DNA from: Plantago major
Lineage: Eukaryota > Streptophyta > Magnoliopsida > Lamiales > Plantaginaceae
Direction of reading: 5' to 3'
Length of the DNA stretch: 64,000 bases
Assembly (NCBI GenBank): GCA_026545765.1
Contig: CM048843.1
Span: 2,914,001-2,978,000, forward strand
In this document: positions 11,671-23,552 of the stretch, piece by piece
How the letters are laid out: each line of letters begins with the position of its first letter
Position numbering within the stretch: position 1 is the first letter of the stretch
Program-made: the position numbers and the translations under genes
Notes under the pieces: generated by a model
Told to the model about the DNA's origin: nothing
Databases searched by the model: none
Seen by the model: the letters and a program-made list of their open reading frames with translations, nothing else

Positions 11671-13050
11671 GATAATTAATGGATGTATTGAAAGTTCAGT
11701 TCATGGCCAAACAACAAGAATTAATATTGACAAGATCCAACAAGAGCTCAAGTCAAACTACAGCATCTAATGGCTGCCGAACGTCCAAATGCATTGCCAA
11801 AATGAACCACATATATGCCTCTAATTACGATTTTTTTGGCTCATAATATTGCAAACTATTGCATGTGTTATTTGAATTCACTGTATCAATACATGTCATT
11901 TCTCACATACTTTTGGTATCACCTGTACACACACAAGAAACTTCTCAGTGATACACTAGTACTCTATTCTAAATTTCCACTGAATACCCATAGTTGTTAT
12001 CCTGAAAGAAAATTATTAATCTCTTTAAAATTTAAATTCTTTGAATCTTTCATGCGTTACACTTTCTTTATATTTGTGGGGGAAAATAGAAGAAATGATA
12101 GAGGTAAATTGAACTCCGACCCAAAATTAGTGATCCGTGGGGGTTGAATGGATGCACTTTGGTTAAAATGAATGAATGTATTGAATTTGAATGTGGTTTG
12201 ATTCAATCAATTATAAGGGTCAAAACTATCCAGCTGCATGGAATCAAGAAAGCTTCTCCAACTTGTCAAATAGCAGGCAGTCAGTAACTAGTCTTTATTA
12301 CATTCAAACGATCAATCAAATCATTAAAATTTCTGGATTGGATTGGGTTGGGTTGGGTTCTCATGAAGCCATTCATTATCATCATTCAAGTAAAGTAAAG
12401 ACTAAAGAGGAGAGAATCTCACTTGGACCCATTCCTTATTGTATTACATTTCCATTTCTCTTTTGAATCCTCCTCCTTGTTTATTTATTTCTATTCTATC
12501 TATCTAGTACCAAACCAAACAACTGACTTTCTTTGTAGGAACAATTCAAAGCAAAACCAAACCAGGTTTCTTTCTTCTTTCAGCTCCATCAATACATTTC
12601 CAAACTACTACTACTATTTCTCTCCATTAATTACTATATACAATACAATATCTTCCGTTACCAAATTCAACCTCTTTTTTCCCTTCTTAGATTCATTTCT
12701 CAGCTCCTAAACCATAACTCTCTGTTATTCTTACCTTTTTATCCGAAACCCTTTTACTACACACTTTCCACCGAATTATCCCTTTTTATCACTACTGTAC
12801 TTTTGTTCTCTACAATAAAGCTTGTAACTTTCGATCTGGGTTTCTCAGATTTTTGCAGTTGAAAACACTTTTTGTTGATTTGGAACTGGGTTTCTTGATT
12901 TTCTTGATTTTCAAAGTCAATCTATCTGATTTCTTGATCTGGGTGTGGTGTTTCCATTCTTGAAGTTCAGAGACTCTTTCATTGATTTGGTCGGTTTATT
13001 GGGTTGTAAACCTTTGGAGTTTCTAGGCAATATATGAGATTTATTTAGAG
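11671..13050 (+). promoter_or_regulatory. Upstream region and probable 5' UTR of the MUB gene
   Basis: No coding signal. From about 12430 the sequence becomes T/C-rich with pyrimidine stretches common in plant 5' leaders. 'Tatatacaatac' near 12636 is a possible TATA element, but I cannot fix the transcription start. The last bases before the ATG at 13051 (ttatttagag) are a weak but usable plant context. Confidence 0.35.
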
Positions 13051-16000
13051 ATGGCTGTAGAAGAATTGGTTGAACTTAGATTCAGGCTTGCTGATGGCAG
13101 TGATATTGGACCAAGCAAGTATAATTCCAGTGCAACTGTTACTTCTCTCAAGGAAAAGATTATTGCTCAATGGCCCAAAGGTAATACCCAATTTTCCCTG
13201 TGGAAATGCAAATTCATACATACTGTTGGATTGCATAATTTGTTCCGATTTGGTTTTTTGTTCGTTTGTTTCGCATTGATGTTCAGCTGCTGGAACTGGA
13301 GTTTTAAGTGTGAAGTATTTTCAAGTATAGTTCATGTATCATATATGTTTAGTATGTGTTTCGCTGAGCAATAGGAGACTGTCTGAGTTCTCATTTCATG
13401 TTGTTTTACCATATGGAACAAGTTAGTGAGTCGTGTTCGTTAGGCTCATCTAAGTCTAAGAAACCTTGAGCTGCTAAAGCTTGAGTGGAGCTATAGGTAA
13501 GAATCCTTAACAGCCAATAACATTAATGAGTTAGACCGAGCTATATTAGCTGTGAAATTATGCTGCAAGTGTAATGTTCGCGTGTGGAGATGGTAACGTA
13601 TGCAGGTGTGAGTACTGAAGCTTTGGATTGGATAATTCACACAAAATGTCAAGTAATGGATGCCCATATTAGTACTACAGCTTTTGTTTGAGTGCCGCGA
13701 TCACCTAGAAAGCATATCTAATTTTAGCTATGATATTGCTAGTTAATATTGAGAGTAGAAGACTGCCAAGAAAGTGAACAAGGCAAAAGCTAAAGGCTTA
13801 TTGTTCTTTGCTTCCTCCTCAACTTTTTGTATGGACCAGATTTACAGAATGAGAGTGTGAAACACAAACTTCTCTTTGTATCTCTGAAAGGCGTACAATT
13901 ACACTTTGATGTGTTGTCGCTACTACAGTTCATCACAGGGAATGTCCATTATGTCACTTTAACGTAGTATTGCTACTGCAGTTCATTACAGAAACGTCCT
14001 AAGATACTCATTTTTCTCTGTTTAGTAGAATGGTCACATGAAAAGCATACTTATATGACCGTTCCTTTTGTCCTCCTTTTCTTTTTTTTATTGTATTTTA
14101 ATGCTTAAAGGGAAAGCTAGTAAATGATAACTTCTGTAATTTGGCATGGAATGGAACTCATTATCATTCAAGCTTAGTATATGAATCCGTGGAGACATCA
14201 TTAAGCTCTGAATCTTCCTAGTGAGCCTATACGTCTCGTTGTTTGTAAGATTTGAGATCTATTGTTTTCTCATTGCATAATCTAATTTTGTTATTGGTAC
14301 ATTATGCTCATGAAAATACTTTTTCCTTGCAGACAAGGATCATGGTCCTAAAACTGTAAATGATATAAAGCTTATCAACGCGGGGAAGATACTGGAAAAC
14401 AATAGAACACTAGCTGAATCTCGACTTCCACTCAGTGAAGTTCCTGGATGTGTCATTACTATGCATGTTGTTGTTCGTCCTCCGGTTCCAGACAAACACA
14501 ATGGTAATGTTTATATCTTTTGGCAGCTTATATGGTCCTTGGAGGACCAAATCGGCAGCATGTTTTAAAGTTTAAACAATCTGAAACTAAAATATTCTTG
14601 TAATGGTTTAGGTTCAATTTGTGTTTAAACGGACCAATAAAAAAAAGTCAACGAAAACAAGATTGAAGCTGATATTCTGAGCATAAAAATTATCTTGTTG
14701 AGTGGCACTAGTAAATTTGAGAGACTGATCCAGAGCCGCGATCTACTTGAAATGCTCCTCGAATCCTTGTCCAAACATCTTACTTGCTAGTATAGATCCT
14801 ATTAGTCATTCTACTTAAGTTTGGCTGACATCATTGCATTTGGGGTTGGTTTGATAGTATTTGCTCAGCTTCTGGATTTATTATAGCTGTTCGATTAACA
14901 GTTTCAAGATACAAGACGATTAATTCTGTTAGTTCTGGTCAATATATGACGTAAAAAGGATGTTGAGAATTGAGGATTATGGATATAGATTCTTCAACAT
15001 GCGATATCTTGATACGTGCAAATGAGTAGAAGCATTAGGGAAAATAGAGATTTAAGTGTTAAATCATCTCCAGGTTGTTTGTGTGATTCTTTGTGTTTGA
15101 GTTAGGTGCTTGGGAGAAGTGCGTAGAGAAGCATCCTTTAATTGTGTGCATCTTTCTTACTACACATCTGGGCTACCTTCTCTCTCTCCCTACCAAAACT
15201 CGCTTGGATTTCTGAAAATAATCCATGGCCTCCTACATACACAGACACACATACCACATGTCTACAAATCCCCAAACATTGTTTTCTTTTATTTTTTTCT
15301 CTTTACGAAAAAATAAAATTGATAGGAGAAAGTTGATAGGAAGCGTCAAATCATGCCTATAGTGTTGTAAATTTTGACGTGCGATTATAAATCATATTTT
15401 TTTATGAAAAGGTGGAGAAGATCAGTTGGACTTGACTATCAAAAAATTCGGGCCGATGATTGGAACGAAATAGTGATGGGTCAAAACCAAATTACGACAC
15501 GATGAATCTAAACAAGGACATTATCTATGACATAATTGATTTGATTACGAGAATATGGCGGAGTTGTGGGGCAGAGATAGATCACATACATGCTATACAA
15601 AATGATAATCTATTTGGCATGATGTGCAAAACTATATGGGCTGGAGAGGTACAAGGCTTCTACAATATTTGTGATTTCAGGCCTATCAGGCTATTGACCA
15701 GATCGATTAGAGTGACCAATGCCACTTATTATGGCTTATTACAAATTGCCCCTGTATGTGTACGTCTAGAACATTGGACATATATAGATGAACTCGGAGC
15801 CTGAATTTTGATCCAAAAAAAAGGGGGAAAAAACCAGAATTAGGAACCTGAAGATGAGGGATGCAAAACAGACTCCTTTTGTTTCACGATTCAATCAACA
15901 GAATGTTAAATAATCATTTAGCACAACAAAATTATTTGCCAGTACTATCAACTTCAGTCAATTTTGCATTTGAATGTTTAATGGAACTCCATAATCTGGC

Positions 16001-16360
16001 AATGGTGTCCAAAAACATGACCTCTGACTACCTCTACCTCTAACAAGCCTGTGATCCTTGTTTTGTTTCAATTATCTACCTGAGTTTTAGTATTACTCAG
16101 AGTCAGACAAATGATAGTGGTATTGACTGTGATGCCCGAATCATGTTTTCCTCACATCCATTTCCCTTCTGTCCTTTTTGTATTTGAGATAAACAGCCTA
16201 AATATTATTCATGTTATTGTTATTACTTTTAAGCACGTCTGTTGAATGATTTGTGAAATGATATGCATCTGTCACTGTTTTAACACACAACAATCTTGTT
16301 GCAGATAAACAGCAGGACAAGTCGAAGAAGCAAGGCGGGTGCTCGTGCACCATCTTGTAA
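13051..16360 (+). CDS. MUB: Membrane-anchored ubiquitin-fold protein (MUB), three exons
   Basis: Coding exons 13051-13180, 14333-14503 and 16305-16360 join with GT-AG borders in phase 1 to give 118 residues, the usual MUB length. The product starts MAVEELVELRFRLADGSDIG and continues with the ubiquitin-like fold segment (TVTSLKEKIIAQWPK, KTVNDIKLINAGKILENNRT). It ends GGCSCTIL: CTIL is a CaaX prenylation box, and the Cys two residues earlier is a likely palmitoylation site. MUBs are prenylated ubiquitin-fold proteins at the plasma membrane that recruit certain E2 enzymes of the UBC8 group. Introns are 1152 and 1801 bp. The tandem duplication starts inside intron 1, so only this copy has the first exon. 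Confidence 0.93.
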
Positions 16361-16908
16361 CCTAAGCTACATAATCAAGCTTCTCCAAATACTTTTCATG
16401 CTTCCACTCTACTGTGTTGTCATAGGTTGCTGCATTGTCGTTAGAAAAATCGCACGTGTTAATAGATTAATTCAAAATTGGGTTGTAGTTTTGGGTTCTC
16501 TTTGTCCTTGTGCTGGGTGGTGGGATGTTACACATTCAAGTTCAGAGAAGCATTCCAGGAATCTAATGTGGACCAAAAGCGAGCGAGCACAAGAATCAAT
16601 CAAATAGGAGAATTTGAATCATGTTTGTGGTTGAAATGTCCAAGATTATTTTCTTAGTTGGTGACAAGGAGATGATGCTATGGCTGTATTTAATAGGTTA
16701 TAGAGATTCATTGACTCTGTTGTGTTTGGTTGTGTGATTGTGTAATACTACAAATCGTCGAATGTTTTGAATGTAAGGTAAACAATACATCAGCAGCTTG
16801 CATTCTAGTCTGCAAATTCGATTTTTGGAAACTAGGAATTGTAGCATGTCTTTAGATTTTCTTGAAACATGATGAGCAGAAGCAAAACAAGCTTACAGTC
16901 AGATGCTT

Positions 16909-17157
16909 TTATGAACTGCTTAAGCTCTCAGACAAGTGGACTTTCTTGCTATGATGAACTTTCTTGAAGATCCAGGAGAAACAACCTACAGGAGAGTCAC
17001 TAGTAACACCACTTTTCTTCTCACATTTGGCTGAGTTTTCTTGATCAACTGAGGTGTTCCTGCCACTGCCTGTTGTAGTTTTGCTCATCTTCTCTTTGTG
17101 GAGCTTTCTCATCATATGCACTTCTGCAAGTTCGAGACCAGCCATCATAGCGTGCAC
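16909..17157 (-). CDS. Small basic protein of unknown function, paralogue 1, copy A
   Basis: 82 residues with start MHAMMAGLELAEVHMM. I recognise no named family. A core shared with the gene at 21535-21795 is visible: an LAE(V/A) start, M-R-x-(L/I)-HKEKM, a polar middle, then VGCFSWIFKKVHHSKK ending in Ser-rich LSESLSSS. No signal peptide or membrane segment is seen. It lies on the opposite strand to MUB, 0.55 kb past its stop, with a TATA-like site about 120 bp upstream. The copy-B counterpart at 37433-37681 differs at 7 of 82 residues. Confidence 0.6.
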   Translation of the reverse strand: MHAMMAGLELAEVHMMRKLHKEKMSKTTTGSGRNTSVDQENSAKCEKKSGVTSDSPVGCFSWIFKKVHHSKKVHLSESLSSS

Positions 17158-17278
17158 AAGTCGGAAACAATTTGACAGATGATTGAAGAAAGTATACAGC
17201 TGAAGCTTTTACTCCAGCTAATAAATTGAGGTGATGCTTGTAGTTGATGTTAGGAAGGTGTGAAACTAGATATGTGAC

Positions 17279-17286
17279 ATTTATAC
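17279..17286 (-). promoter_or_regulatory. Probable TATA box of small gene 1, copy A
   Basis: Reads TATAAATG on the minus strand about 120 bp before the start codon, a usual distance for a short plant leader. The same site is kept in copy B near 37801-37808. Confidence 0.45.
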
Positions 17287-17486
17287 ACAAAGTTGAACTT
17301 GAGCTGCAAGCAAAACTTGTGTGATTGTCTGAATCAGGTCAATTTCTTGGGTGCTTCCATAGGTCTTGCAAGGCTCCCAATTGACTTGACTAGAATCTGT
17401 TTCTTGAGTTTGAGAACTCTGAGTTTTTTCCTTTCTTTTGCAACTGTTTGGTTGTAAGTAGTGTGTGGTGTTTCACGGTTTTCTAG

Positions 17487-17868
17487 GTAAAACAACCACT
17501 CTGTAACGTTGTGTTTGGTAGGAGGTGCGGTATGGTGTTCCACGGTTTTCTATGCAAAATATTACCAATCTGGGTGTTTGGTGGAGAGAAAAAAAGTGAG
17601 TGGTGATTAATGCTGCTCGAGAATTTTCGTCTTTATTAGGTGGAAATCACCATACCTCACAAATGCAAACAACCACTCTGTAACGTTGTGTTTGGTAAAG
17701 GTGTGGTATGGTGTTTCACGGTCGTTTAGACAGAATATCACTAATCTGGATGTTTGGTTGGAAAAAAAAAATCAAATGGTGATTAATGCTGCTTGAGAAA
17801 TTCCAATTTTATTAGGTTGAATCGCCATACCTCACCAACGCACAATACTAGCTAGTGGGTGGTGGTAT
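17487..17868 (+). repeat. Two-unit tandem repeat, period about 180 bp
   Basis: Two imperfect copies of a unit holding 'aacaaccactctgtaacg', 'ggtgtttcacggt', 'gtgattaatgctgc' and 'caccatacctcac'. Copy B has a related two-unit array near 38024-38330 with a rearranged first unit. Non-coding; it may be a decayed mobile element that was itself duplicated. Confidence 0.65.
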
Positions 17869-18289
17869 TGTAGATTGGTGATGGTATGGTGATATTTTGG
17901 TCAATCAATGTGTCTCTTTTGCTCTTAAAGTAACAAAATGTTCAACTTATTTATCAAAAATTGTCACTCACTATTTACGTAATTGCCACCAGGGAGTTAT
18001 TATATTTTTGTCAATCACTTTCTTCCCTCAAATTTACCACTCTCCCACCTACATTTTTCATTTCACAACACACACCCCCCTCCCCCCACCCCCAAAGGAA
18101 ATATGCGCGCTTGACCTGTTCTGGATGCATTTTTTTTAGTGTGAATATGATTGGATTGAGGCTCCATACATTTGTTTTGCTTATTGATTTTGTGGTTTTT
18201 GGTAGGTTTTTATTTGTTTTGGAACAGAAAGAAGCCTCATATGTTGCAATGCTGTTGTGTTTGAATGATGAAGGTGGAACTGGTTTTGA

Positions 18290-19413
18290 GGGAGAATTGC
18301 ACTTTTGGTCCTTTAACTCGCCGTCCTCTTCGATTTTGGTCCTACGAAATGACGATTTTGCAAAGTTGGTCCTAAATCCGTATAAAGCTCATGTATATAT
18401 ACGGTATAGGCCATGTGGCTGCCAACTTCCCCGAAACACACGCCAAACACAAGTCTCCACACGCCAACAACCTTAACAAACGTTTCCTAGTATGAAAGAA
18501 TTAAATGTATAGTTAGAAAAGAAATAAAAGTATTAAATGTACTATAGTTGGAGCTGACTGGAGAATTCGGGTATAGTAGGCGATAGTGACGAAGATGCCG
18601 ATGAAGGAGATGTCGGTGAAGGAGTTGCCGGTGGAAGAAGCGACGGTGAAGGAGATCGGTGGTGTTGAGGCGAGTGGATTGGTGTTGACTGTTGAACCAT
18701 GACCGGATCAGTGGTGGTGGTGGTTGTTGGGATCGATGTGGTGAGGGTGTGAGGCTGATGGTGATGGTAGAGAGGAGATCGATTTCAGATCGATGGTGGT
18801 GGTGGCGTGGTCGCATTTCAGATCGATGGTGGTGGTGACTCTTTGGTGTTGACTGTTGAACCATGACCGAATCAGTGGTGGTGGTGGTTGTTGGGATCGA
18901 TGTGGTGAGGGTGTGAGGCTGATGGTGGTGGTAGAGAGGAGATCGATTTCAGATCGATCGATGGTGGTTGTTGAGATCGATGGTGGTGGTGGCGTGGTGG
19001 CATTTCAGATCGATGGTGGTGGCGCTTCTGGATCGATGGTGGTGGCAGCTTGGATCGATGGTAATTCGGTGGTGGCAGCTTGGTGGCGTGGGAATTCGGT
19101 GGTGGTGACTGATGGGATATAGTGTTTAATTAGGCGGGATTTTCCCCCATTTTTCCCGATTCCGATCCCTCTTAAGTCGTTAAGTTCGCCAATTCGTTGC
19201 CTAATTCGTCAGTTCGTCACCAGTTCTCCTTAATTCGCCCGCAAAAATCGCCATGTAGGCTGCCATGTCAATAGGACCAAAAGTGATCCCCAATTTTTGA
19301 CCTAATTTGAGTATATTTATACGGATTTAGGACCAACTTTGCAAAATCGTCATTTCGTAGGACCGTAATCGAAGAGGACGGCGAGTTAGAGGACCAAAAG
19401 TGCAATTCTCCCC
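18290..19413. mobile_element. Mutator-type non-autonomous element, copy A only
   Basis: Terminal inverted repeats of over 100 bp (18290-18400 and 19305-19413) begin GGGAGAATTGCACTTTTGG, inverted at the right end. Flanks are 9-bp repeats TGGTTTTGA and TAGTTTTGA, matching at 8 of 9, as for Mutator elements. Copy B lacks it, so it moved in after the duplication. The interior is not transposase but a GGTGGT-rich minisatellite. Confidence 0.85.
18681..19010 (+). repeat. GGTGGT-rich minisatellite inside the Mutator-type element
   Basis: Two tandem copies of a unit of about 164 bp start 'ggtgttgactgttgaaccat' at 18681 and 18845. Each is full of GGTGGT and GATCGATGG runs. It gives open frames in both directions, but their Gly/Val/Met or His/Pro bias reflects repeat composition, not selection. 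Confidence 0.75.
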
Positions 19414-20141
19414 TAGTTTTGATGTTATTGTACTTGTATCATGTTTGCCGAGTATCTTAAATCCACCAACTATGACGACTTTTAATTCATTTACCTCCTC
19501 CCGGAAGAGGTTACATCGCCCATGATACCTCTCTAGGAAAAAGAAACCTCCTGGCACAGATAAATAAGAAGTTATACATGAGGAAAGCTTTGAGCAGGGA
19601 GGAGAAGGGATTGACGCAGAAGCAAGGCAAGTCATGGTATCTCACGGATCAGGTCGTTCCCAATCTAACTTGTCGGAACTAACATACAACCTCCGCCCAT
19701 CACACCAACGTGGAATAACTTAAAGGGGCAAGCTAGCTATGGATGTTGATGATGATGAGATGCCAGAGACGAGCGACCCGATTCATTCCAAACTAGTTGT
19801 TATCGAGAGGGAAGAGAGCTGCTAGCTAATGTGTTTTAGTTTCTAGGCTGTTTTATGTTTTGTTGTAATTCCAATCTATTTCCGGCAATTTTTCCTATTG
19901 GACAACTTCCTGAGCTTACTTGGCCTAATTTCATAATTTACTAAGCAAACTTAACGGCAGAGAAACTCATACATAAGCAAACTCATATGGAATTTAATTA
20001 ATGACCAAATCACACACATATGCATGTACTTTAATGTGCCTTTCACGTAATAGTCTAACTTTTTATGGGGCAGGGGCTTTTCATCTCCCCAACACAGCCT
20101 CACTCCATGATTGGCTCTGTCTTGTATAGAATTATAAAAAA

Positions 20142-21013
20142 GGAAAAATTACATACACTACCCATGCAATTGGCCCTCGAAACAGATTTATCCTTGGATT
20201 TGAAACAATTACAGATAGCCCTCTCGTTGACCAACAATGCCATGTCATTTCTTTCTCTGTCCAGTTGGAAAATTTTTGCCTAAATTATAAAGAAAAAGCA
20301 AAAACAAAATGAAATTTAAAACTTTAATAAAATAAATGAAAAGGTAAAACCAAAATTTCAATAAAACCCATATCCTCTTCCTCCTTCTCTTCTTCTTCTT
20401 CCTCCTCTTCCTTTATTCTTTTCTTTTCTTTCCGGTGAATATGCCGGAGGTGGCATCTCCGTATGAGAGCTGATTTCAGCTCCAATATGGGGATGATTTA
20501 CAGCTCCAATCGGGCTGATTACATCTGTAAAACAGCTCCAAATCGGAGCTGTAATTAGCCCCAATTTACATCTCCGAATTGGCTGATTACATCTCCGATA
20601 TTTACACCTCCGCCGGAGATGGGATCTAGCTCTGATCTTGGTAGTTGTGACCTGTTTGAAGTTTTTGAAAAATCAATTGGTGGCCAGTTGAGAATTTGAT
20701 TTCTTCCAAGGACTTGGTTGCAAATTTTCAAACTGAAAAAAAAATGAAAAGGAAAAAAGAAAAGAAAATAGGGATAAAGAATTAAAGAAAGTGTAAAACA
20801 AAAATATTCAATGGCATTTTGGTGAATATGTCCAACTTTCCACTCCACATCAGCAAAAAGCAGATCCATCTCAGCATGCATGTTGACTTTTGGACTTGCA
20901 TGTAATTAGAAAAAAATCTCACGTTCATTTTTTGGACGAAATTGTAAATCTTCGAAATATGGGGTTGAATCTGTAATTAGACCAAATTTAAGGTGTACCA
21001 AATAAAATTTTCC
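20142..21013. mobile_element. Probable TIR element with GGAAAA(A/T)TT ends
   Basis: Left end GGAAAAATTACATACAC and the inverted right end GGGAAAATTTTATTTGG suggest imperfect terminal inverted repeats. The interior has short clustered repeats of 'cagctcc' and 'aatcggagctg', a pyrimidine-rich tract and no gene. A shorter version lies in copy B at about 42716-43207. No target duplication could be fixed, so the class is open, possibly Mutator-like. Confidence 0.4.
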
Positions 21014-21534
21014 CAAAAAGCTATAAATTTAAAAAGATGACACAAACTACAAATTATGACGTGGCGAACCGTATTCAAATTGAGGAGGTTATTTATATTA
21101 TCATATACCACTGGTGATGGTAACCCAACAAACCTATAAATATTGTTTTCGGTTCACTCATTAATACACGCACAAGAAATTTCTCAATTGGTCTTACGTT
21201 CTACTTCCAAAACAAACACGTTTAAGTTAGACTGTAATGAAAAGGTTCCCAAAAATATATGCACAAATTGTTAATATAACTATCAGTTGTAATATTTTCA
21301 ATCTCTCATCAACTTTGTATATGTTACACAATCATAAGTATCTATAATCTGTATTTATGTGAACATATTATACATATTAAGTAAAATTTATTACTACTAT
21401 AATATCCCCTGTGAACACATTAACAAACAAAAGCAATTTAGTAATTACATACATTGTCATGGCTTATTATAGCTTGTAAAGCAATGACAGTATGTCTTAA
21501 TACATGAATAACTATGACTAATAATAATAACGTA

Positions 21535-21795
21535 TCATGAAGAATCTGAAGAAGGCTCTACTGATTTAGGATGGATTTTCTTGAACATCAACACGGAGAA
21601 GAAGCAACCAGTCCGACCAGAAGCCGTGCTTTTTCGCTTAAGATCACCTTCTTTAACAGATTTTGCCTCTTTGTGTAGACGATGATCATCATTTGCGACT
21701 TCCATCTTCTTCATCTTCTCCTTATGAATTGTCCTCATCGCATAAGCTTCTGCAAGGCAAGCATTACCCATCGACATTGCTCGTATAATTTTCAA
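21535..21795 (-). CDS. Small basic protein of unknown function, paralogue 2, copy A
   Basis: 86 residues from MKIIRAMSMGNACLAEAYAM. It shares with paralogue 1 the LAEA start, M-R-T-I-HKEKM, and a GCFFSVLMFKKIHP end with Ser-rich tail. The middle is Lys/Glu-rich. Family not recognised, and no signal peptide or clear membrane helix is seen. The copy-B protein at 43673-43933 is identical at all 86 residues, and the coding DNA differs by a single silent base that I can find. This points to recent exchange or strong constraint and supports a real gene. Confidence 0.68.
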   Translation of the reverse strand: MKIIRAMSMGNACLAEAYAMRTIHKEKMKKMEVANDDHRLHKEAKSVKEGDLKRKSTASGRTGCFFSVLMFKKIHPKSVEPSSDSS

Positions 21796-21922
21796 GATTC
21801 GGTCGCTGGCTCGTGGTTATTGAAGGTGGAAAAAGGAGCTTTCTGTAAGCAGTAGGCCGATGAAAAGATGTTGGAAATGTGGATTGTGGAATAAAGTGAA
21901 TTATGAATGTGAGATGCATATG

Positions 21923-21930
21923 TATTTATA
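21923..21930 (-). promoter_or_regulatory. Probable TATA box of small gene 2, copy A
   Basis: Reads TATAAATA on the minus strand about 128 bp upstream of the start codon. In copy B the same place reads TATAAGTA. Confidence 0.5.
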
Positions 21931-22429
21931 GATGTCAATTATCAAGGACTTGGCGGGCAAGGAAATTTTAATGAAAATGAATAATAATAACAATAGTAGT
22001 ATCGTAAGTTTCGTAACGGATGACCTATGAATTATAATCAATTATTATTATAAATAAAATGGAATTTATCCAGTCACCAAAATGGACGTTATAACGTGAC
22101 TTATTGACTGTGCATAATTTGATGAGAAACTGAAGTTTGACTAGGCTTCTTTGCTCATTGCTAAAAAAGGCACTAGTCAATCTCGGATGCGTGTGTTAAA
22201 TCTGATTAATCTATCAAGATTCAAGAATTATTTAAGTTGCAAACTTAATTAATTTCAGCATATGGCTTAAACTGATTTGCAACTTACTTTATTTTATAGA
22301 ATGTCACATGTTTCTTGATGGACTTTTATTAAAAATGCAGTTCATCTTCACATATTTTCATTTATTCTTTCCTTCATTCATCATATATCACGTGATTTCA
22401 CCATATTTGATAACATAAGGTGGTTCGAG

Positions 22430-23233
22430 TATAATGTGTTTTGTGCATGTTATAAGGTGAAAGACGCGACTGATTTATGAAAAATTTATCTCTACTATGC
22501 TATGTTATCTTCATCTGAAAACTCATTAATTTCAGTTTAGTTCAGTTCTGCTTAGTTTTTTATATACTACAAATAAATTAAGTTCAGTTCAGTTTAGTCC
22601 CATTCAGTTCAGTTCTATTCAAACGAAGTGAATAGTCCTAAATTTCCAATATAAGTTAACTAATCATGAGTTATGAGCTATCGGTGAGGTTTTGTAAAAG
22701 ATTAAAGAGTTGTCCGTCCAATCCGACCACATAGATAACCGGTCTATCCACCCACATAATTATCAACAAATCCGTCACGGGTTAGGAAAAGCAATATGTT
22801 CCACATTATAAGAATCAACCTCGTTCTAATTTGATCGAAGTCATACCCGTTCGCGCTCACTTCTAAGTTCTAACTACCGATCACATTATCATGCCGTTTA
22901 TACCACATAGTATAGTACTTAATTAATTGGCAATTCAAATGCAACTAGTGTTCGTAGATCGAATTGATTAATATATAATTGTCTTAATACTTGCTAACTC
23001 GCAAGGTAATACTAGGATACACGAGAAAAAGCGTCAAGAATGACGTGAAGATGATAAAAACGTGTGGACTTGTACATATTGTTAATGACAAGTAGGCAGT
23101 AGCAAGTTGCAAGTACCAGAATTATATTTTGAACTATATCTTAAAGAAGTTAAAGTTTGTGTGGCCCAAAAAAATATCCATATCCTGTGGGGACTAGGTT
23201 AGAAAAGGTGTATGATTTAGCTATATTTAGTTA
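22430..23233 (+). other. Gene-free part of copy A
   Basis: No gene. A stretch near 22480-22650 rich in 'cagttcagtt' is absent from copy B and may be a small insertion. The rest matches copy B up to TTA at 23231-23233, the left target copy of the Harbinger element. Confidence 0.5.
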
Positions 23234-23552
23234 GACGCAGTGTGATGTAATACACCAAATTTGGTAGCGTCGCTTATGTAACGGGATAGGCTGCTGCCAC
23301 TTGTCGGCCTGTGGGTTTTTTTTTTTTTAATTTTCAAATTCTATTTAATTTTTAAACGGCTATAACTTTCAAAATAAAAATGCAAAAAATAAATAAAAAT
23401 CACCAACGGCTTTATTTTTTCGAAATCTATAAAATGAGACCAGTTTGACTATGTTTGGATCATCTCATCTCCAACTCCTCTTTCTCTCTTAATTAAACTT
23501 AAAACACTCTCTTCACTCCAAAACACCATATCCACTTCGATTTTCCGACGAC

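Noticed and set aside
15460-15804. 114-codon frame in MUB intron 2
   Set aside because: Lies wholly in the intron, no domain is visible, and the corresponding sequence in copy B is disrupted.
18487-19122. His/Pro-rich and Gly/Val-rich frames inside the Mutator-type element
   Set aside because: They follow the GGTGGT minisatellite on either strand and show no domain.
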